A stretch of DNA of 64,000 nt, taken from the NCBI RefSeq assembly GCF_030406085.1, contig NZ_CP129002.1, positions 598,259-662,258 of the forward strand, in the 5' to 3' direction. Origin of the DNA: Bartonella sp. TP (GTDB taxonomy: Bacteria > Pseudomonadota > Alphaproteobacteria > Rhizobiales > Rhizobiaceae). How positions within the stretch are numbered: position 1 is the stretch's first letter; the number at the start of each line of letters is the position of its first letter. This document shows positions 36,448-46,029 of this stretch, piece by piece. A program made the position numbers and the translations under genes. The notes beneath the pieces were generated by a model. That model did not search any database, was not told the origin of the DNA, and was given only the letters and a program-made list of their open reading frames with translations.

Positions 36448-37095
36448 TCAAGCTGACCGCGCTAGTTTTTCAAAAGTTTTGCTAGCTTCCTGCCATATCC
36501 ATAGTTCGCTTTTTTCTATAGCAAACCATACCGCGCTTAGGCTTAATTTCTTTGCTTCTTCCAATTGTTTGATCCAGGGGAAACTGCGTAAATTCAATAG
36601 CGATTGCTTTAGCGAAAGTTGCTCTAGAGCTGTATGTTTTTGGCTTAAAGTTAAGGAGCTATCTGCTAGTAATTCTTTGCTTAAGGGGGTTAATAAATCT
36701 AGCCATTGGCCAATAAAATCGCTATTTGCTATGGGGTTCATGGTGTTATTTAAAACGCCAGTTATACCACCGCAATTTTCATGCCCTAATATAACTATAT
36801 GATTGATTTTTAGGATTCGTACGCCATATTCTAAAGCAGCAGAAGTTGAGTGATGCTGGCCGTCTGGTTCAAATGGTGGTATTAAATTAGAAATATTACG
36901 CACCACAAAAATTTCGCCTGGTGCGGTATTAAAAATAGTTTCTGGTGAAACACGAGAATCACAACAAGCGACAACCATAATTTTTGGCGTTTGCCCTTCT
37001 CTGGCAAGTTGTTTGTAATGCTGCTTGTCTGTTTTATTAAGGCTGTTTTTAAAGCTTGCATAGCCTTGCAGTAAGCTTTCTGGCAGTGTAGTCAT
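36448..37095 (-). CDS. Beta-class carbonic anhydrase
   Basis: Beta-carbonic anhydrase interconverts CO2 and bicarbonate. The zinc ligands C44, H105 and C108 are in ACCDSRVS and GHENCGG, with the D46/R48 dyad of the active-site switch present. The length of 215 aa is normal. It is divergent from the NAD-GDH gene. Bicarbonate supply for carboxylases such as acetyl-CoA carboxylase is the probable role. Confidence 0.95.
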   Translation of the reverse strand: MTTLPESLLQGYASFKNSLNKTDKQHYKQLAREGQTPKIMVVACCDSRVSPETIFNTAPGEIFVVRNISNLIPPFEPDGQHHSTSAALEYGVRILKINHIVILGHENCGGITGVLNNTMNPIANSDFIGQWLDLLTPLSKELLADSSLTLSQKHTALEQLSLKQSLLNLRSFPWIKQLEEAKKLSLSAVWFAIEKSELWIWQEASKTFEKLARSA

Positions 37096-37134
37096 TAATT
37101 CTTTTTAATCCTGCTATAAAATAAAGAAATATAT

Positions 37135-37162
37135 TTTACATTAGCATAATTTGTATTAGAAT
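37135..37162 (+). promoter_or_regulatory. Probable promoter for NAD-GDH gene
   Basis: TTTACA (37135-37140), a 16-bp spacer and TAGAAT (37157-37162), 31 bp before the GTG start. Both boxes deviate from consensus. Confidence 0.45.
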
Positions 37163-37192
37163 AGCTTGAGATAATTGCAAAAGGGATATACC

Positions 37193-40100
37193 GTGTCAAT
37201 AGATAATGTAGTTGAAGCCACAAAACAGCTAGTGATTAAAGGAAATGCGCCAATAGACTATGCCGCGCTTGTGCCTTTAATTCTGGGCGCTGTGTCTAAA
37301 GAGGATTTGCAGCAATTTACGGAGCAGGAGCAGCTGAGCCTAGTTAAAGAAGCTGCTAGCGCCTTGCTGGACTATAAAACAGACAAACCCATATTACGTT
37401 TTGCAACAGAGGGGCTTTCTCGTAAAGGCAAACCTATAGTAGTTATAACAGTTGTAAATGAAAATAAGCCATTTTTGCTTGATTCAGTTTTAAATACTAT
37501 AAATGACTCCAAATTAGCTTTATATATGGTAGCTCATCCTATTTTAGACATAGCACCGCATGAATCTGGTCTTTTAGTAAGCAGCGCTCAATTTGCTGAG
37601 CAAAAACAACATCGATTAAGTTTAATGCAATTTGCTGTAGAGCATATTAGCATTGCTTCGCAAGAACAATTAAATGGTAAGCTACAAGAGGTTTTAAACT
37701 CTGTTAGCCGCGCTGTGGCTGCCTGGCCTTCGATGGTAACAAAGGTTAAAGAGGTAGCAACTAATTATCAAAATTTGGCGGCAACTAAGCGTGATAGCGA
37801 AATGGAGGCTGTGGCAGAGTTTTTATTGTGGTTGGTTGATAATAACTTTACCTTTCTTGGCCTAGGCGAATATAAGCTTGAGGATAATAAATTATTAGCA
37901 GATCCTGTAAGTTTTTTGGGTGTAGATCTGCCGAAAGAATTGAACTGGCCTATGGGCGCTAATTTATTAACTATTACCAAGGCAGATGAGCGTTCAAAAG
38001 TTCATAAATTTGTGTGCTTAGAAGATATATATGTAAAAATCTTGCAACCGCAAAAGGAAGCCGCTTCGGTTCTGCGTATTGTTGGGCTGTTTACAACTAG
38101 TGCTTATACGAATGCTGTATGTTCTATTCCATATTTGCGTGATAAAGCGAATATCATTGTTAAGCAATTGGGCTATAATGTTAAGGATCATTCTGGCAAG
38201 GCGTTGCTAAATATTTTAGAGCATTATCCACGCGATGAGATGTTTCGTACAGATGTCAAACAATTGGCAGAAAATGTTGCCCTGTTGCTAGAGCTAGTAG
38301 ACAGGCCGCGACTACGCGTTTTAAGCCATCCGGTAGATGCGACATCCTTTGTTACAACTTTGGTATATTTGCCAAAGGCGCAATATAATATAAGCAATTG
38401 CGAAAAATTAGGTCAGTATTTGCTAGAAGTTTATGGGGGCGATTTTTACGAATATAGTTCATTTTTTATGGACACAGCCATAACACGTTTGCATTATATT
38501 ATTCACCGTAATGCTGCAACTAAAGCACCGCAAATAGAAAGAGAAACGCTAGAAAAAGCTATCTCTAGCATTACTCGCAGCTGGAACGAAAGTCTGATAA
38601 CCGAAGCTGGCTCATCCGGTGCTGAAGATCCGACCGTGCATTTGGCGGCAAAGTTCCCGCCTATCTATCGCGATAGTTTTGACGCCAAAGCTGCTCTTGA
38701 AGATGCGCGGCATATTTTAGAGCTTGATGCAGAAAAACCATTATTCGTACAGTTTTATCGATCTGCTGAGCAAGAAGAAAATAAGGTTAGTTTAAAATTA
38801 TATCACCGACAAACTGCCCTTATGTTATCTGAGCGTGTGCCTCTGTTAGAAAATATGGGTTTTACAGTAATAAATGAGCAGACATTTGAATTGTTGGATG
38901 AGAATGATCAGTTGATTTATATGCATTCTATGCAATTGCAGCGCAGTAATCAGGCTAAAGTAGATCTAGAAAATGTTGCGTTGCTGAACGCGACTTTTGA
39001 GCAAGCATGGGCAGAAAAAATTGACGATGACGCTTATAATAAATTATGTCAGTCGGCAAAATTGGCACCGCGAGAAGTATTGATTCTACGGATATATGGG
39101 CGTTATTTGCAACAAATAGGCATAGCTTATTCTCAGAAGCATTTGGCAAATGCCCTGGATGCTTATGGTAATATTGCACGCGATTTATATGAAATGTTTT
39201 ATCAAAAATTTGCTCCGCAATTAGATTCTGAGCAAAGCAAAGCTAAAATAGAGCAATTGCGTAGTAAGATAGAAGAAGCCTTGCAGAGTGTGCCTAATTT
39301 GGATGATGATTTAATTTTACGACGTTATGTAAGTCTTATAGAAGCAAGCCAACGCACCAATGCTTTTGCTAGCCAAGAAAATGGTGAATTGCGCTCTATT
39401 ATAGCTATTAAATTTGATCCACGCTTGATTGAAGGCATGCCGCAACCTAAGCCATATCGCGAAATATTTGTTTATGGCATGTTGGTAGAGGGCGTACATT
39501 TGCGTTTTGGCCCTGTAGCGCGCGGCGGTATTAGATGGTCTGATCGGCCATTAGATTATCGTACCGAGGTGTTGGGTTTGGTAAAAGCCCAGCAAGTAAA
39601 AAATGTGGTGATAGTGCCTGTGGGTTCAAAAGGCGGGTTTTACCCACATCAATTGCCACAAAATGCGGATAGAGCGCAATTAAGCGAAGCTGCGCGCCAA
39701 GCTTATATAGGCTATATCGATGCCATGCTTTCGATAACAGATAATTTGGTAGCGGGCAAAGTGCAGCCACCAAAGGATGTAAAGCGGCTTGATGGCGATG
39801 ATCCATATTTTGTTGTTGCTGCAGATAAAGGTACCGCAAGCTTTTCTGATACAGCTAATGCTATTAGCCAAAGCCATGAATTTTGGTTAGATGACGCTTT
39901 TGCTTCTGGTGGCTCGGCGGGCTATGACCATAAAAAAATGGGCATTACCGCTAAAGGCGCTTGGGAAGCTGTAAAGCGCCATTTCCGTGAGTTGTTTAAC
40001 CGAGACATCCAAACGCAACCTTTTACAGTAATCGGTGTTGGCGATATGTCTGGTGATGTGTTTGGCAATGGTATGTTGTTATCTAAACAGATAAAGCTTA

Positions 40101-41932
40101 TAGCGGCTTTTGACCATAGAGATATTTTTATTGACCCTAACCCAGATATAGCTACTAGTTATGCCGAGCGCGAGCGTTTGTTTAATATGGAGCGTTCTAG
40201 TTGGCAAGATTATGATGTTACTAAGATTTCGAAAGGTGGCGGTGTATTTTCGCGTTCAGCAAAAGCAATAAAACTAACGCCAGAAGCCGCTGCCGCGATT
40301 GGTCTGCAACAACAATCAGGTACGCCGTTTGAGATAATTAATGCCATATTAAAAGCCGAGGTAGATTTGTTATGGTTTGGCGGTATTGGTACGTATGTTC
40401 GTTCTAGTAGCGAAACAGATGCGCAAGTCGGGGACAGAGCTAATGATAGTGTCCGGGTTACGGGCAATCAATTGCGTGCTAAGATTGTGGCTGAAGGTGC
40501 GAATCTTGGCTTAACGCAACGTGGTCGTATAGAATATTCTATAGCTGGCGGGCGCTGTGATACCGATGCGATAGATAATTCTGCCGGGGTTAATTGCTCG
40601 GATGTAGAGGTTAATATCAAGATTGCTTTGGCAAATGCTATGCGTAATGGTAAGCTTACGCGGGAAGAGCGAAATGAATTATTGAAAAATATGACCCCAG
40701 ATGTGTCGGCACTGGTTTTGTATAATAATTATCGGCAACCTCTGGTATTATCGCTTGCTCAAGATATGGCAACACGTAATTTGCCGCAACAAATGCGCTT
40801 TATGTCTAGTCTAGAGCGTCAAGGGCGGCTAGATCGCAAAGTAGAAATCTTGCCGTCAGATACTGCGTTAAAAGAACGGTTGTTGCATGGGCAAGCTTTA
40901 ACTAGACCAGAACTTTCGGTGCTAATGGCTTATGCCAAGCTAACACTGCAAGATGAGCTTACAAATAGTGAATTTTTGGACGACAGTTATTTTCATGCAA
41001 GATTGTTGGCGTATTTTCCGCCATTAATGCAAAGCAAATTTAGCGCGGAGATAGAGCGTCACCAATTGCGGCGCCCTATAATAGCTACTATCTTAGCTAA
41101 CGCTATTGTCAATTCTACCGGAGCTATTTTTGCTTTTCGTTTAGCTGATAAAGCAGGTATAGATATTATTGAAGTGGCAAAAGCTTATATCGCTATTCAT
41201 GACGGTTTTGCTGTTGAATCTTTAATTAAAGATATCGATGCTTTAGATAATATTATTCCAGGCCAAGTGCAAAACGGATTATATAAAGAGGTAATGGTAA
41301 AATTAGCGCAGACTATAGAGCTGTTTTTAAATATGGTTAAGCTTTATCCTCGTTTAAATAATGAATATAGTTTAAGCGAAATAGTAGAAAAAATTGCAAA
41401 AGCCCATAATTATCTATACGATAATGCTAAAGATATATTGCCAGATGAGTTATATGCAGTGCTAGAGCAAAAACAAGCACAATATATATCCTTGGGGTTA
41501 GAATCGAGCTTGGCTCGTAGATTAAGCTTCTTGCAAATATCTATAAGAATTCCTGATATTGTTTTGATGTCGGTGCAGGAGAATATTGATTTAACTATAC
41601 TTAGCCGTAGTTATTTCAAAATCAGCACTATATTTAAAATAGATCAAGTTGAAGAGGCCAGTAACGCTATTCCTGTAATTGACTATTATGATGATATGGC
41701 TTTGGCGAGAGCAAAGGACGCTATTGGGCGTACTTTGTGCCAAATTACGGTTAATGTAGTAAAAAATCATAAAGACACGGATACACCAGTATCTGCTTGG
41801 CTTACCCAGCGATATAATGAGATTGAGCCGATAACGGCACGTATGAATGCTTTAATAGAGGCAGATTTGAATATTTCACGCTTTGTTGTAGCAGCTTCTA
41901 TGATGGGGGATTTATTAGGGCTTTCTACGTAA
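37193..41932 (+). CDS. gdhB: Large NAD-specific glutamate dehydrogenase
   Basis: This 180-kDa-class NAD-glutamate dehydrogenase (GDH/BDH family) deaminates glutamate to 2-oxoglutarate, feeding the TCA operon at the window start. The 1579-aa product has the long N-terminal regulatory region with ACT-like segments (for example LRVLSHPVDATSF). The catalytic domain holds VARGGIRWSDR, KGGFYPH near 810 and GVGDMSGDVFGNGML, with NAD-binding EGANLGLTQRGRIEY near 1100. The frame opens at a TTG (37175), but the GTG at 37193 has AAAGGGA at proper spacing. It stands alone. Length is normal for the family, with no sign of decay. Confidence 0.94.
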   Translation: MSIDNVVEATKQLVIKGNAPIDYAALVPLILGAVSKEDLQQFTEQEQLSLVKEAASALLDYKTDKPILRFATEGLSRKGKPIVVITVVNENKPFLLDSVLNTINDSKLALYMVAHPILDIAPHESGLLVSSAQFAEQKQHRLSLMQFAVEHISIASQEQLNGKLQEVLNSVSRAVAAWPSMVTKVKEVATNYQNLAATKRDSEMEAVAEFLLWLVDNNFTFLGLGEYKLEDNKLLADPVSFLGVDLPKELNWPMGANLLTITKADERSKVHKFVCLEDIYVKILQPQKEAASVLRIVGLFTTSAYTNAVCSIPYLRDKANIIVKQLGYNVKDHSGKALLNILEHYPRDEMFRTDVKQLAENVALLLELVDRPRLRVLSHPVDATSFVTTLVYLPKAQYNISNCEKLGQYLLEVYGGDFYEYSSFFMDTAITRLHYIIHRNAATKAPQIERETLEKAISSITRSWNESLITEAGSSGAEDPTVHLAAKFPPIYRDSFDAKAALEDARHILELDAEKPLFVQFYRSAEQEENKVSLKLYHRQTALMLSERVPLLENMGFTVINEQTFELLDENDQLIYMHSMQLQRSNQAKVDLENVALLNATFEQAWAEKIDDDAYNKLCQSAKLAPREVLILRIYGRYLQQIGIAYSQKHLANALDAYGNIARDLYEMFYQKFAPQLDSEQSKAKIEQLRSKIEEALQSVPNLDDDLILRRYVSLIEASQRTNAFASQENGELRSIIAIKFDPRLIEGMPQPKPYREIFVYGMLVEGVHLRFGPVARGGIRWSDRPLDYRTEVLGLVKAQQVKNVVIVPVGSKGGFYPHQLPQNADRAQLSEAARQAYIGYIDAMLSITDNLVAGKVQPPKDVKRLDGDDPYFVVAADKGTASFSDTANAISQSHEFWLDDAFASGGSAGYDHKKMGITAKGAWEAVKRHFRELFNRDIQTQPFTVIGVGDMSGDVFGNGMLLSKQIKLIAAFDHRDIFIDPNPDIATSYAERERLFNMERSSWQDYDVTKISKGGGVFSRSAKAIKLTPEAAAAIGLQQQSGTPFEIINAILKAEVDLLWFGGIGTYVRSSSETDAQVGDRANDSVRVTGNQLRAKIVAEGANLGLTQRGRIEYSIAGGRCDTDAIDNSAGVNCSDVEVNIKIALANAMRNGKLTREERNELLKNMTPDVSALVLYNNYRQPLVLSLAQDMATRNLPQQMRFMSSLERQGRLDRKVEILPSDTALKERLLHGQALTRPELSVLMAYAKLTLQDELTNSEFLDDSYFHARLLAYFPPLMQSKFSAEIERHQLRRPIIATILANAIVNSTGAIFAFRLADKAGIDIIEVAKAYIAIHDGFAVESLIKDIDALDNIIPGQVQNGLYKEVMVKLAQTIELFLNMVKLYPRLNNEYSLSEIVEKIAKAHNYLYDNAKDILPDELYAVLEQKQAQYISLGLESSLARRLSFLQISIRIPDIVLMSVQENIDLTILSRSYFKISTIFKIDQVEEASNAIPVIDYYDDMALARAKDAIGRTLCQITVNVVKNHKDTDTPVSAWLTQRYNEIEPITARMNALIEADLNISRFVVAASMMGDLLGLST

Positions 41933-41959
41933 TTTGCTACAATATCTTAAGTATAATTA

Positions 41960-43237
41960 TTATTGCCAGGGCGGCAAGCGGTCTAGCTCTAGTAGAGCTT
42001 GGTAGCTTTGCCTTGGCCTAATAATAGCAAATTGCGTGTCTTTAACCAATATTTCTGGTATCAATAGCCGGCTATTATAGGTGCTAGCCATAACTGCACC
42101 ATAGGCGCCAGCACCTAAAATAGCTAACATTTCCCCATTGTTAACCATTTCTATTTCTCTATCTTGGGCTATATAGTCGCCTGTTTCACAAACGGGGCCT
42201 ACGATATCAGCATGTATTTTTGGTCTAGTTGGTTGTTGCTGTACCGTTATTATTTTCTGGAAAGCGTTATATAAAGTAGGCCGCAATAAATCATTCATGG
42301 CTGCGTCAATAATTATGAATGTTTTGTTATAGCTTTTTTTGCTATATAATACCGAGCTTACTAGTATGCCAGCATTTCCGACTAAAGAGCGTCCTGGTTC
42401 GCATATAATCTTTAAACCACTATTTGCAAAATATTTTGCAGCTAGTTTTGCATATTGCTCGATATTATCTTTATCTTCTAAATCTGCGCCGAGCTTATTA
42501 TAATCAATGCCTAGGCCGCCACCAATATCTACATGGGCAAGTTCTATATTATGCGCATTTAATTCTTTAATAAACTGGTTAATGACATGAAATGCCTCGC
42601 CAAAGGGGGTTAAATCGCGTATTTGACTGCCAATATGCACATCTATGCCGCAAATTTTTATATAGGCTAGCTTAGCCGCATACTCATATAATGCTAATGC
42701 TTGGCACAATTCAATTCCAAATTTGTTATGAGACATGCCCGTGGCAATTTTTGGGTGTGTTTTTGCATCAATGTTTGGGTTAACTCTAATAGAAATGCGT
42801 GCTTCAATAGCCAAAAAAGCCGCGCGCTGGGCCAGTAACTCTAGCTCGGCCTTTGATTCTATGTTGAAACAGCCAATATTAAGCTGCAAAGCATGATCTA
42901 TCTCTTCAATGCTTTTGCCGACGCCAGAGAAGATAATTTTTTGCGGGTTAATTTTTGCGTGTATAGCCCGTTTCAATTCACCATGCGAAACAATATCGGC
43001 GCCGCAGCCAAGTTCACCAAGTTGACTTATTATAGCTTGATTAGAATTGGCTTTTACTGCATAGGCAATTAAATATTCGCCTATCGGTTTGAAGGCAGCA
43101 TGGTAATAGCTGCATAATTTATTTATAGTACTAGAACTATAGCAATAAAAAGGTGTGCCAATAGTTGCGGCTATAGCGCTAATTTTAACATTTTCGGCAA
43201 GTAGCTCGCCTTGTTCATTATAAATAAAATCTTGCAT
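41960..43237 (-). CDS. lysA: Diaminopimelate decarboxylase
   Basis: LysA makes L-lysine from meso-diaminopimelate. It is a fold-type III PLP enzyme with PLP lysine K62 in IAYAVKANSNQ, the glycine-rich phosphate site DIGGGLGID, CEPGRSLVGNAG, and catalytic cysteine in GPVCETGDY. The length is 425 aa. It starts 9 bp after lptM, an arrangement conserved across proteobacteria. Confidence 0.96.
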   Translation of the reverse strand: MQDFIYNEQGELLAENVKISAIAATIGTPFYCYSSSTINKLCSYYHAAFKPIGEYLIAYAVKANSNQAIISQLGELGCGADIVSHGELKRAIHAKINPQKIIFSGVGKSIEEIDHALQLNIGCFNIESKAELELLAQRAAFLAIEARISIRVNPNIDAKTHPKIATGMSHNKFGIELCQALALYEYAAKLAYIKICGIDVHIGSQIRDLTPFGEAFHVINQFIKELNAHNIELAHVDIGGGLGIDYNKLGADLEDKDNIEQYAKLAAKYFANSGLKIICEPGRSLVGNAGILVSSVLYSKKSYNKTFIIIDAAMNDLLRPTLYNAFQKIITVQQQPTRPKIHADIVGPVCETGDYIAQDREIEMVNNGEMLAILGAGAYGAVMASTYNSRLLIPEILVKDTQFAIIRPRQSYQALLELDRLPPWQ

Positions 43238-43246
43238 AATTCAGCG

Positions 43247-43381
43247 CTAATTTAGTAAAGGATCTAGGATAAATTTATGGTTTTGTAGCTGCTTTGTTAT
43301 CACAGGTGGCCCAGCGCGCCCGCACGCCGCTAAAAGGACAGCAGCCAAGCTTAGGCCAAGAAAAAGTTTAGTTAATGCCAT
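43247..43381 (-). CDS. lptM: Small lipoprotein LptM (YifL-like)
   Basis: A 44-aa lipoprotein with signal sequence MALTKLFLGLSLAAVLLAAC, lipobox LAAC and lipidated C20, followed by GRAGPP, the short conserved motif of the LptM/YifL family. In E. coli LptM assists maturation of the LptD-LptE translocon. Its position directly upstream of lysA and divergent from tlpA is characteristic. It is a short gene supported by lipobox, motif and synteny together. Confidence 0.88.
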   Translation of the reverse strand: MALTKLFLGLSLAAVLLAACGRAGPPVITKQLQNHKFILDPLLN

Positions 43382-43448
43382 AGGTTACCTTTTATTTATT
43401 CTTCTATAATAAACTTGTCATAAATAACAGTTTTTTTAGGTTAAAGCT

Positions 43449-44030
43449 ATGCCATATTTTGTCGCTTTTGTTTTATTTTTTTTGTTAGCCGCACCATCTT
43501 ATGCAACATCCCCAAGCTGCGCATTGGCTGCTGCGGATAAAGTAACGCTTAGCAAAGCAGCGTTTGCTAATATGCGTATATTGGAGCAGCCGATTTATGG
43601 CGGCGATTGGAGTATTACTAGCCCTGCTGGGCAAGAGGTAAAATTGGCCTCTTTGGGCGATAAAGCTGTGTTGCTAAATCTGTGGGCGTCTTGGTGCGGC
43701 CCATGTCGCCAGGAAATGCCAGCTTTAGCGGCTTTAGCAAAATATGAGCTAGAAAAAAAATTTCAACTCATCCCAGTTAATATAGATAATAGCACAACAG
43801 AAAAAATCAGGCAATTTTTTGATAATTCTGTAGCAAGTAATTTAGCCGCCTATAGGGATAAGGATGGTGAGTTATTTAATTCCCTACGTAGAAAAAGCCT
43901 GGCTTTTGGCTTGCCTGTTAGCTTGTTATTTAATAAGCAGCATTGTTTGATAGCTGTGGTAAATGGTGCAGCGCCATGGGACAATAAATCAGCATTAAAT
44001 TTAATGGGGATTATAGGGGCATTGCCTTAA
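43449..44030 (+). CDS. tlpA: TlpA-like periplasmic thiol-disulfide oxidoreductase
   Basis: This thioredoxin-fold protein is exported by an N-terminal signal peptide (hydrophobic FVAFVLFFLLAAPSYA, residues 4-19). The active site is WASWCGPC with C83 and C86, followed by the cis-proline region FGLPVSLL. It is 193 aa, with C24 as an extra cysteine near the mature N-terminus. TlpA-type proteins reduce apocytochrome or copper-chaperone thiols during oxidase assembly, consistent with SURF1 and haem genes nearby, but the target is inferred. Its end overlaps the convergent response regulator by 4 bp. Confidence 0.88.
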   Translation: MPYFVAFVLFFLLAAPSYATSPSCALAAADKVTLSKAAFANMRILEQPIYGGDWSITSPAGQEVKLASLGDKAVLLNLWASWCGPCRQEMPALAALAKYELEKKFQLIPVNIDNSTTEKIRQFFDNSVASNLAAYRDKDGELFNSLRRKSLAFGLPVSLLFNKQHCLIAVVNGAAPWDNKSALNLMGIIGALP

Positions 44031-44611
44031 AGATTTAGCCTGTAGCCAGCTTTGTTTTTGCATAAGATATTGCTGTTGCCAAATTTTTGCCGCAAGCGAT
44101 ATAAGCTTATTTCTTGTATGCCTTTTATATTAGACAAAAGCTCTTTTGTGCCAACAAATCTAGCTTTTTCTTGATAGAGATAGCTTATTATTTCGACCTC
44201 TTTTGGCGTTATTTTTATCATATGCTCTTTGTCATTAATAAATAAATTTTTAGAAGCATAAAATTTATAATTAGCGCAGCTGAAACAAAGCTGATTTTTG
44301 CTTAATCTTTCGCTTATGCGTTTTAAAAGATGGGTCAGGCGAAATGGCTTGCTAAGATAATCGTTTATTTCAAAATCTAGCTTTGCAATTTGGCTTTGTA
44401 TATCTGCAGCATTTGCCAAAGCTAATATTGGTGCGGCGGCATTGGGTATAAAATTATTTAGCTCAACACTGTCTAGATCAATTATTAGCAAATCATAATC
44501 TTGGGTATTTTCGGCGTAATCTTGTGCCTTATAGTCAGCAATATAATTTAGCTGTTCAGCGATAAGCCGGTGCAAGATAGTATCATTAATGTATAAGGCG
44601 ATAGTTGACAT
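44027..44611 (-). CDS. Degenerate response regulator with winged-helix DNA-binding domain
   Basis: This 194-aa protein has an N-terminal receiver-like domain (1-98) and a C-terminal OmpR/PhoB-type winged helix (about 112-194, with MIKITPKEVEIISYL and a final AGYRLNL). The receiver keeps D45 at the phosphoacceptor position (LLIIDLDS) and K87 (LSKPF). The acidic pair near the N-terminus is reduced to N9-D10, and alanine (ILALANA) replaces the switch Ser/Thr. No histidine kinase is adjacent. It is downstream of the EVE gene by 4 bp in the tsaD-gpsA-EVE run. Phosphorylation may be weak or absent. Confidence 0.78.
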   Translation of the reverse strand: MSTIALYINDTILHRLIAEQLNYIADYKAQDYAENTQDYDLLIIDLDSVELNNFIPNAAAPILALANAADIQSQIAKLDFEINDYLSKPFRLTHLLKRISERLSKNQLCFSCANYKFYASKNLFINDKEHMIKITPKEVEIISYLYQEKARFVGTKELLSNIKGIQEISLYRLRQKFGNSNILCKNKAGYRLNL

Positions 44612-44615
44612 GATA

Positions 44616-45053
44616 TTATGATTCTTGCGCTAATTCGCAGATAATTTGCCATTCATGTGGGGCTACAGGCGCAACAGAAAGCCTAGAGCGCCTTACTAGA
44701 GCCATGTCGGCTAATTGCGGGTGTTCTTTAATTTGCGCTAAAGAGACTGGGCGGGCCAGTTCAGAAATTGCACATACATTTACGCAATACCAGCAATCAT
44801 CTTCGCTTGTGCTGTCTATATGAGCAGTTTTGCATATTTCGACAATGCCAAGAATCCGCTTTTCTTTACCAGAGTGATAAAAGAAACCACGATCTTTAAG
44901 CCGCATTTTTTGCATATTGTTGCGAGCTTCAAAATTGCGAACGCCGCTCCATTCTTCCCCTTCATTACCTTTGGCTTTTTGCTGCGCCCAAGACCAGCAA
45001 TCTGGTTCTGATTTAAATAGCCAGTAATTAATATTTTCTATGTTTTTTTTCAT
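44616..45053 (-). CDS. EVE domain-containing protein
   Basis: A 145-aa EVE (PUA-like) domain protein of the kind predicted to bind modified bases in nucleic acid. Motifs are NYWLFKSEPDCWSW, EWSGVRNFEARNNM, GFFYHSGKEKRILGIVEI and MALVRRSRLSVAPV. A TTG at 45065 is in frame, but the ATG at 45053 starts 1 bp after the gpsA stop and is preferred. Its place after tsaD-gpsA is typical of Hyphomicrobiales. The usual YciI-like gene of that cluster is missing here. Confidence 0.9.
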   Translation of the reverse strand: MKKNIENINYWLFKSEPDCWSWAQQKAKGNEGEEWSGVRNFEARNNMQKMRLKDRGFFYHSGKEKRILGIVEICKTAHIDSTSEDDCWYCVNVCAISELARPVSLAQIKEHPQLADMALVRRSRLSVAPVAPHEWQIICELAQES

Positions 45054-45054
45054 G

Positions 45055-46029
45055 TTAATCTTCAATTTTAATAGTTCTATTTAATAGCATGCTGCAGGTT
45101 TCTTCAATGGAGCGGGTACCATTTAGTAGTTTTTCTACCGCAAATATAAGTGGGGCGTCAATATTATGTTTTCGGCAAAGTTTGGCTGCTATGGTAGCTG
45201 TAAAATATCCTTCAACCAATTTGTTAGCAGGTGGGGTTTTAGTGCCCAATGCATAGCCATAGGCATAATTGCGAGATTTGCTAGAATTACAAGTAAGCAT
45301 TAAATCTCCCAGCCCGCTGAGCCCGCAGAGTGTTTCTAGCTTGCCGCCCAAGCTTATACCTATGCGCCGCATTTCAGCAAAACTACGAGTTATTAAAGCC
45401 GCAGCAGCGCTATCGCCTAATTTGTAGCCAGCAGCAGCTCCGCTAGCAATAGCAAAAACATTTTTTAGAGCGCCACCAATTTGTGCGCCTAAAATGTCAT
45501 TACTAATATAGCAGCGAAAAATATGCGAGGATAATTCTAGTGATAATTGTTCTGCCAAAGCTACATCCTGGCAAGCCAGGGTAACGGCCGTTGGTAGTGC
45601 GCGGGCCACATCTTCGGCAAAGCTAGGCCCAGAAAGTACGGCGATTGTATGTTGGGGTAGAACCTCTGCTACTATTTGTGACATAAAGCAGCCTTGCTCG
45701 CGCTCAATACCCTTAGCGCATAAGATAAGTGGGGCTGGGTTAGGGCTAATAATGGCTTTGTTTTCAATCAAAAAGCTTCTTAGGCTTTGTGCCGGAACGG
45801 CCAAAATAATACGTTGCGCTTTTTGCAGGCCTTGTTGTAAATCGCTACAGCCTATAAGTTTGCTACTAAGTTTAATAGAGGGTAGATATTTTTCATTGCT
45901 GTGTTGGGTGTTTATTTCGTTGATAATTTGCTGATTATGGCCAAATATTTGTGTTACAAAATCCTTTTGGCTTATCATATTGGCTAATGCTGTGCCCCAG
46001 GCGCCACTGCCTATTATGGTATAATTCAT
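45055..46029 (-). CDS. gpsA: Glycerol-3-phosphate dehydrogenase [NAD(P)+]
   Basis: GpsA reduces dihydroxyacetone phosphate to sn-glycerol-3-phosphate for phospholipids. The NAD motif [12 protein letters not shown] is at the N-terminus; LCAKGIE, the catalytic-lysine region [10 protein letters not shown] and LGDLMLTC follow. The frame extends upstream into tsaD, but the ATG at 46029 gives the canonical MNYTIIGSG start and overlaps the tsaD stop as ATGA, so it is preferred (324 aa). Confidence 0.96.
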   Translation of the reverse strand: MNYTIIGSGAWGTALANMISQKDFVTQIFGHNQQIINEINTQHSNEKYLPSIKLSSKLIGCSDLQQGLQKAQRIILAVPAQSLRSFLIENKAIISPNPAPLILCAKGIEREQGCFMSQIVAEVLPQHTIAVLSGPSFAEDVARALPTAVTLACQDVALAEQLSLELSSHIFRCYISNDILGAQIGGALKNVFAIASGAAAGYKLGDSAAAALITRSFAEMRRIGISLGGKLETLCGLSGLGDLMLTCNSSKSRNYAYGYALGTKTPPANKLVEGYFTATIAAKLCRKHNIDAPLIFAVEKLLNGTRSIEETCSMLLNRTIKIED

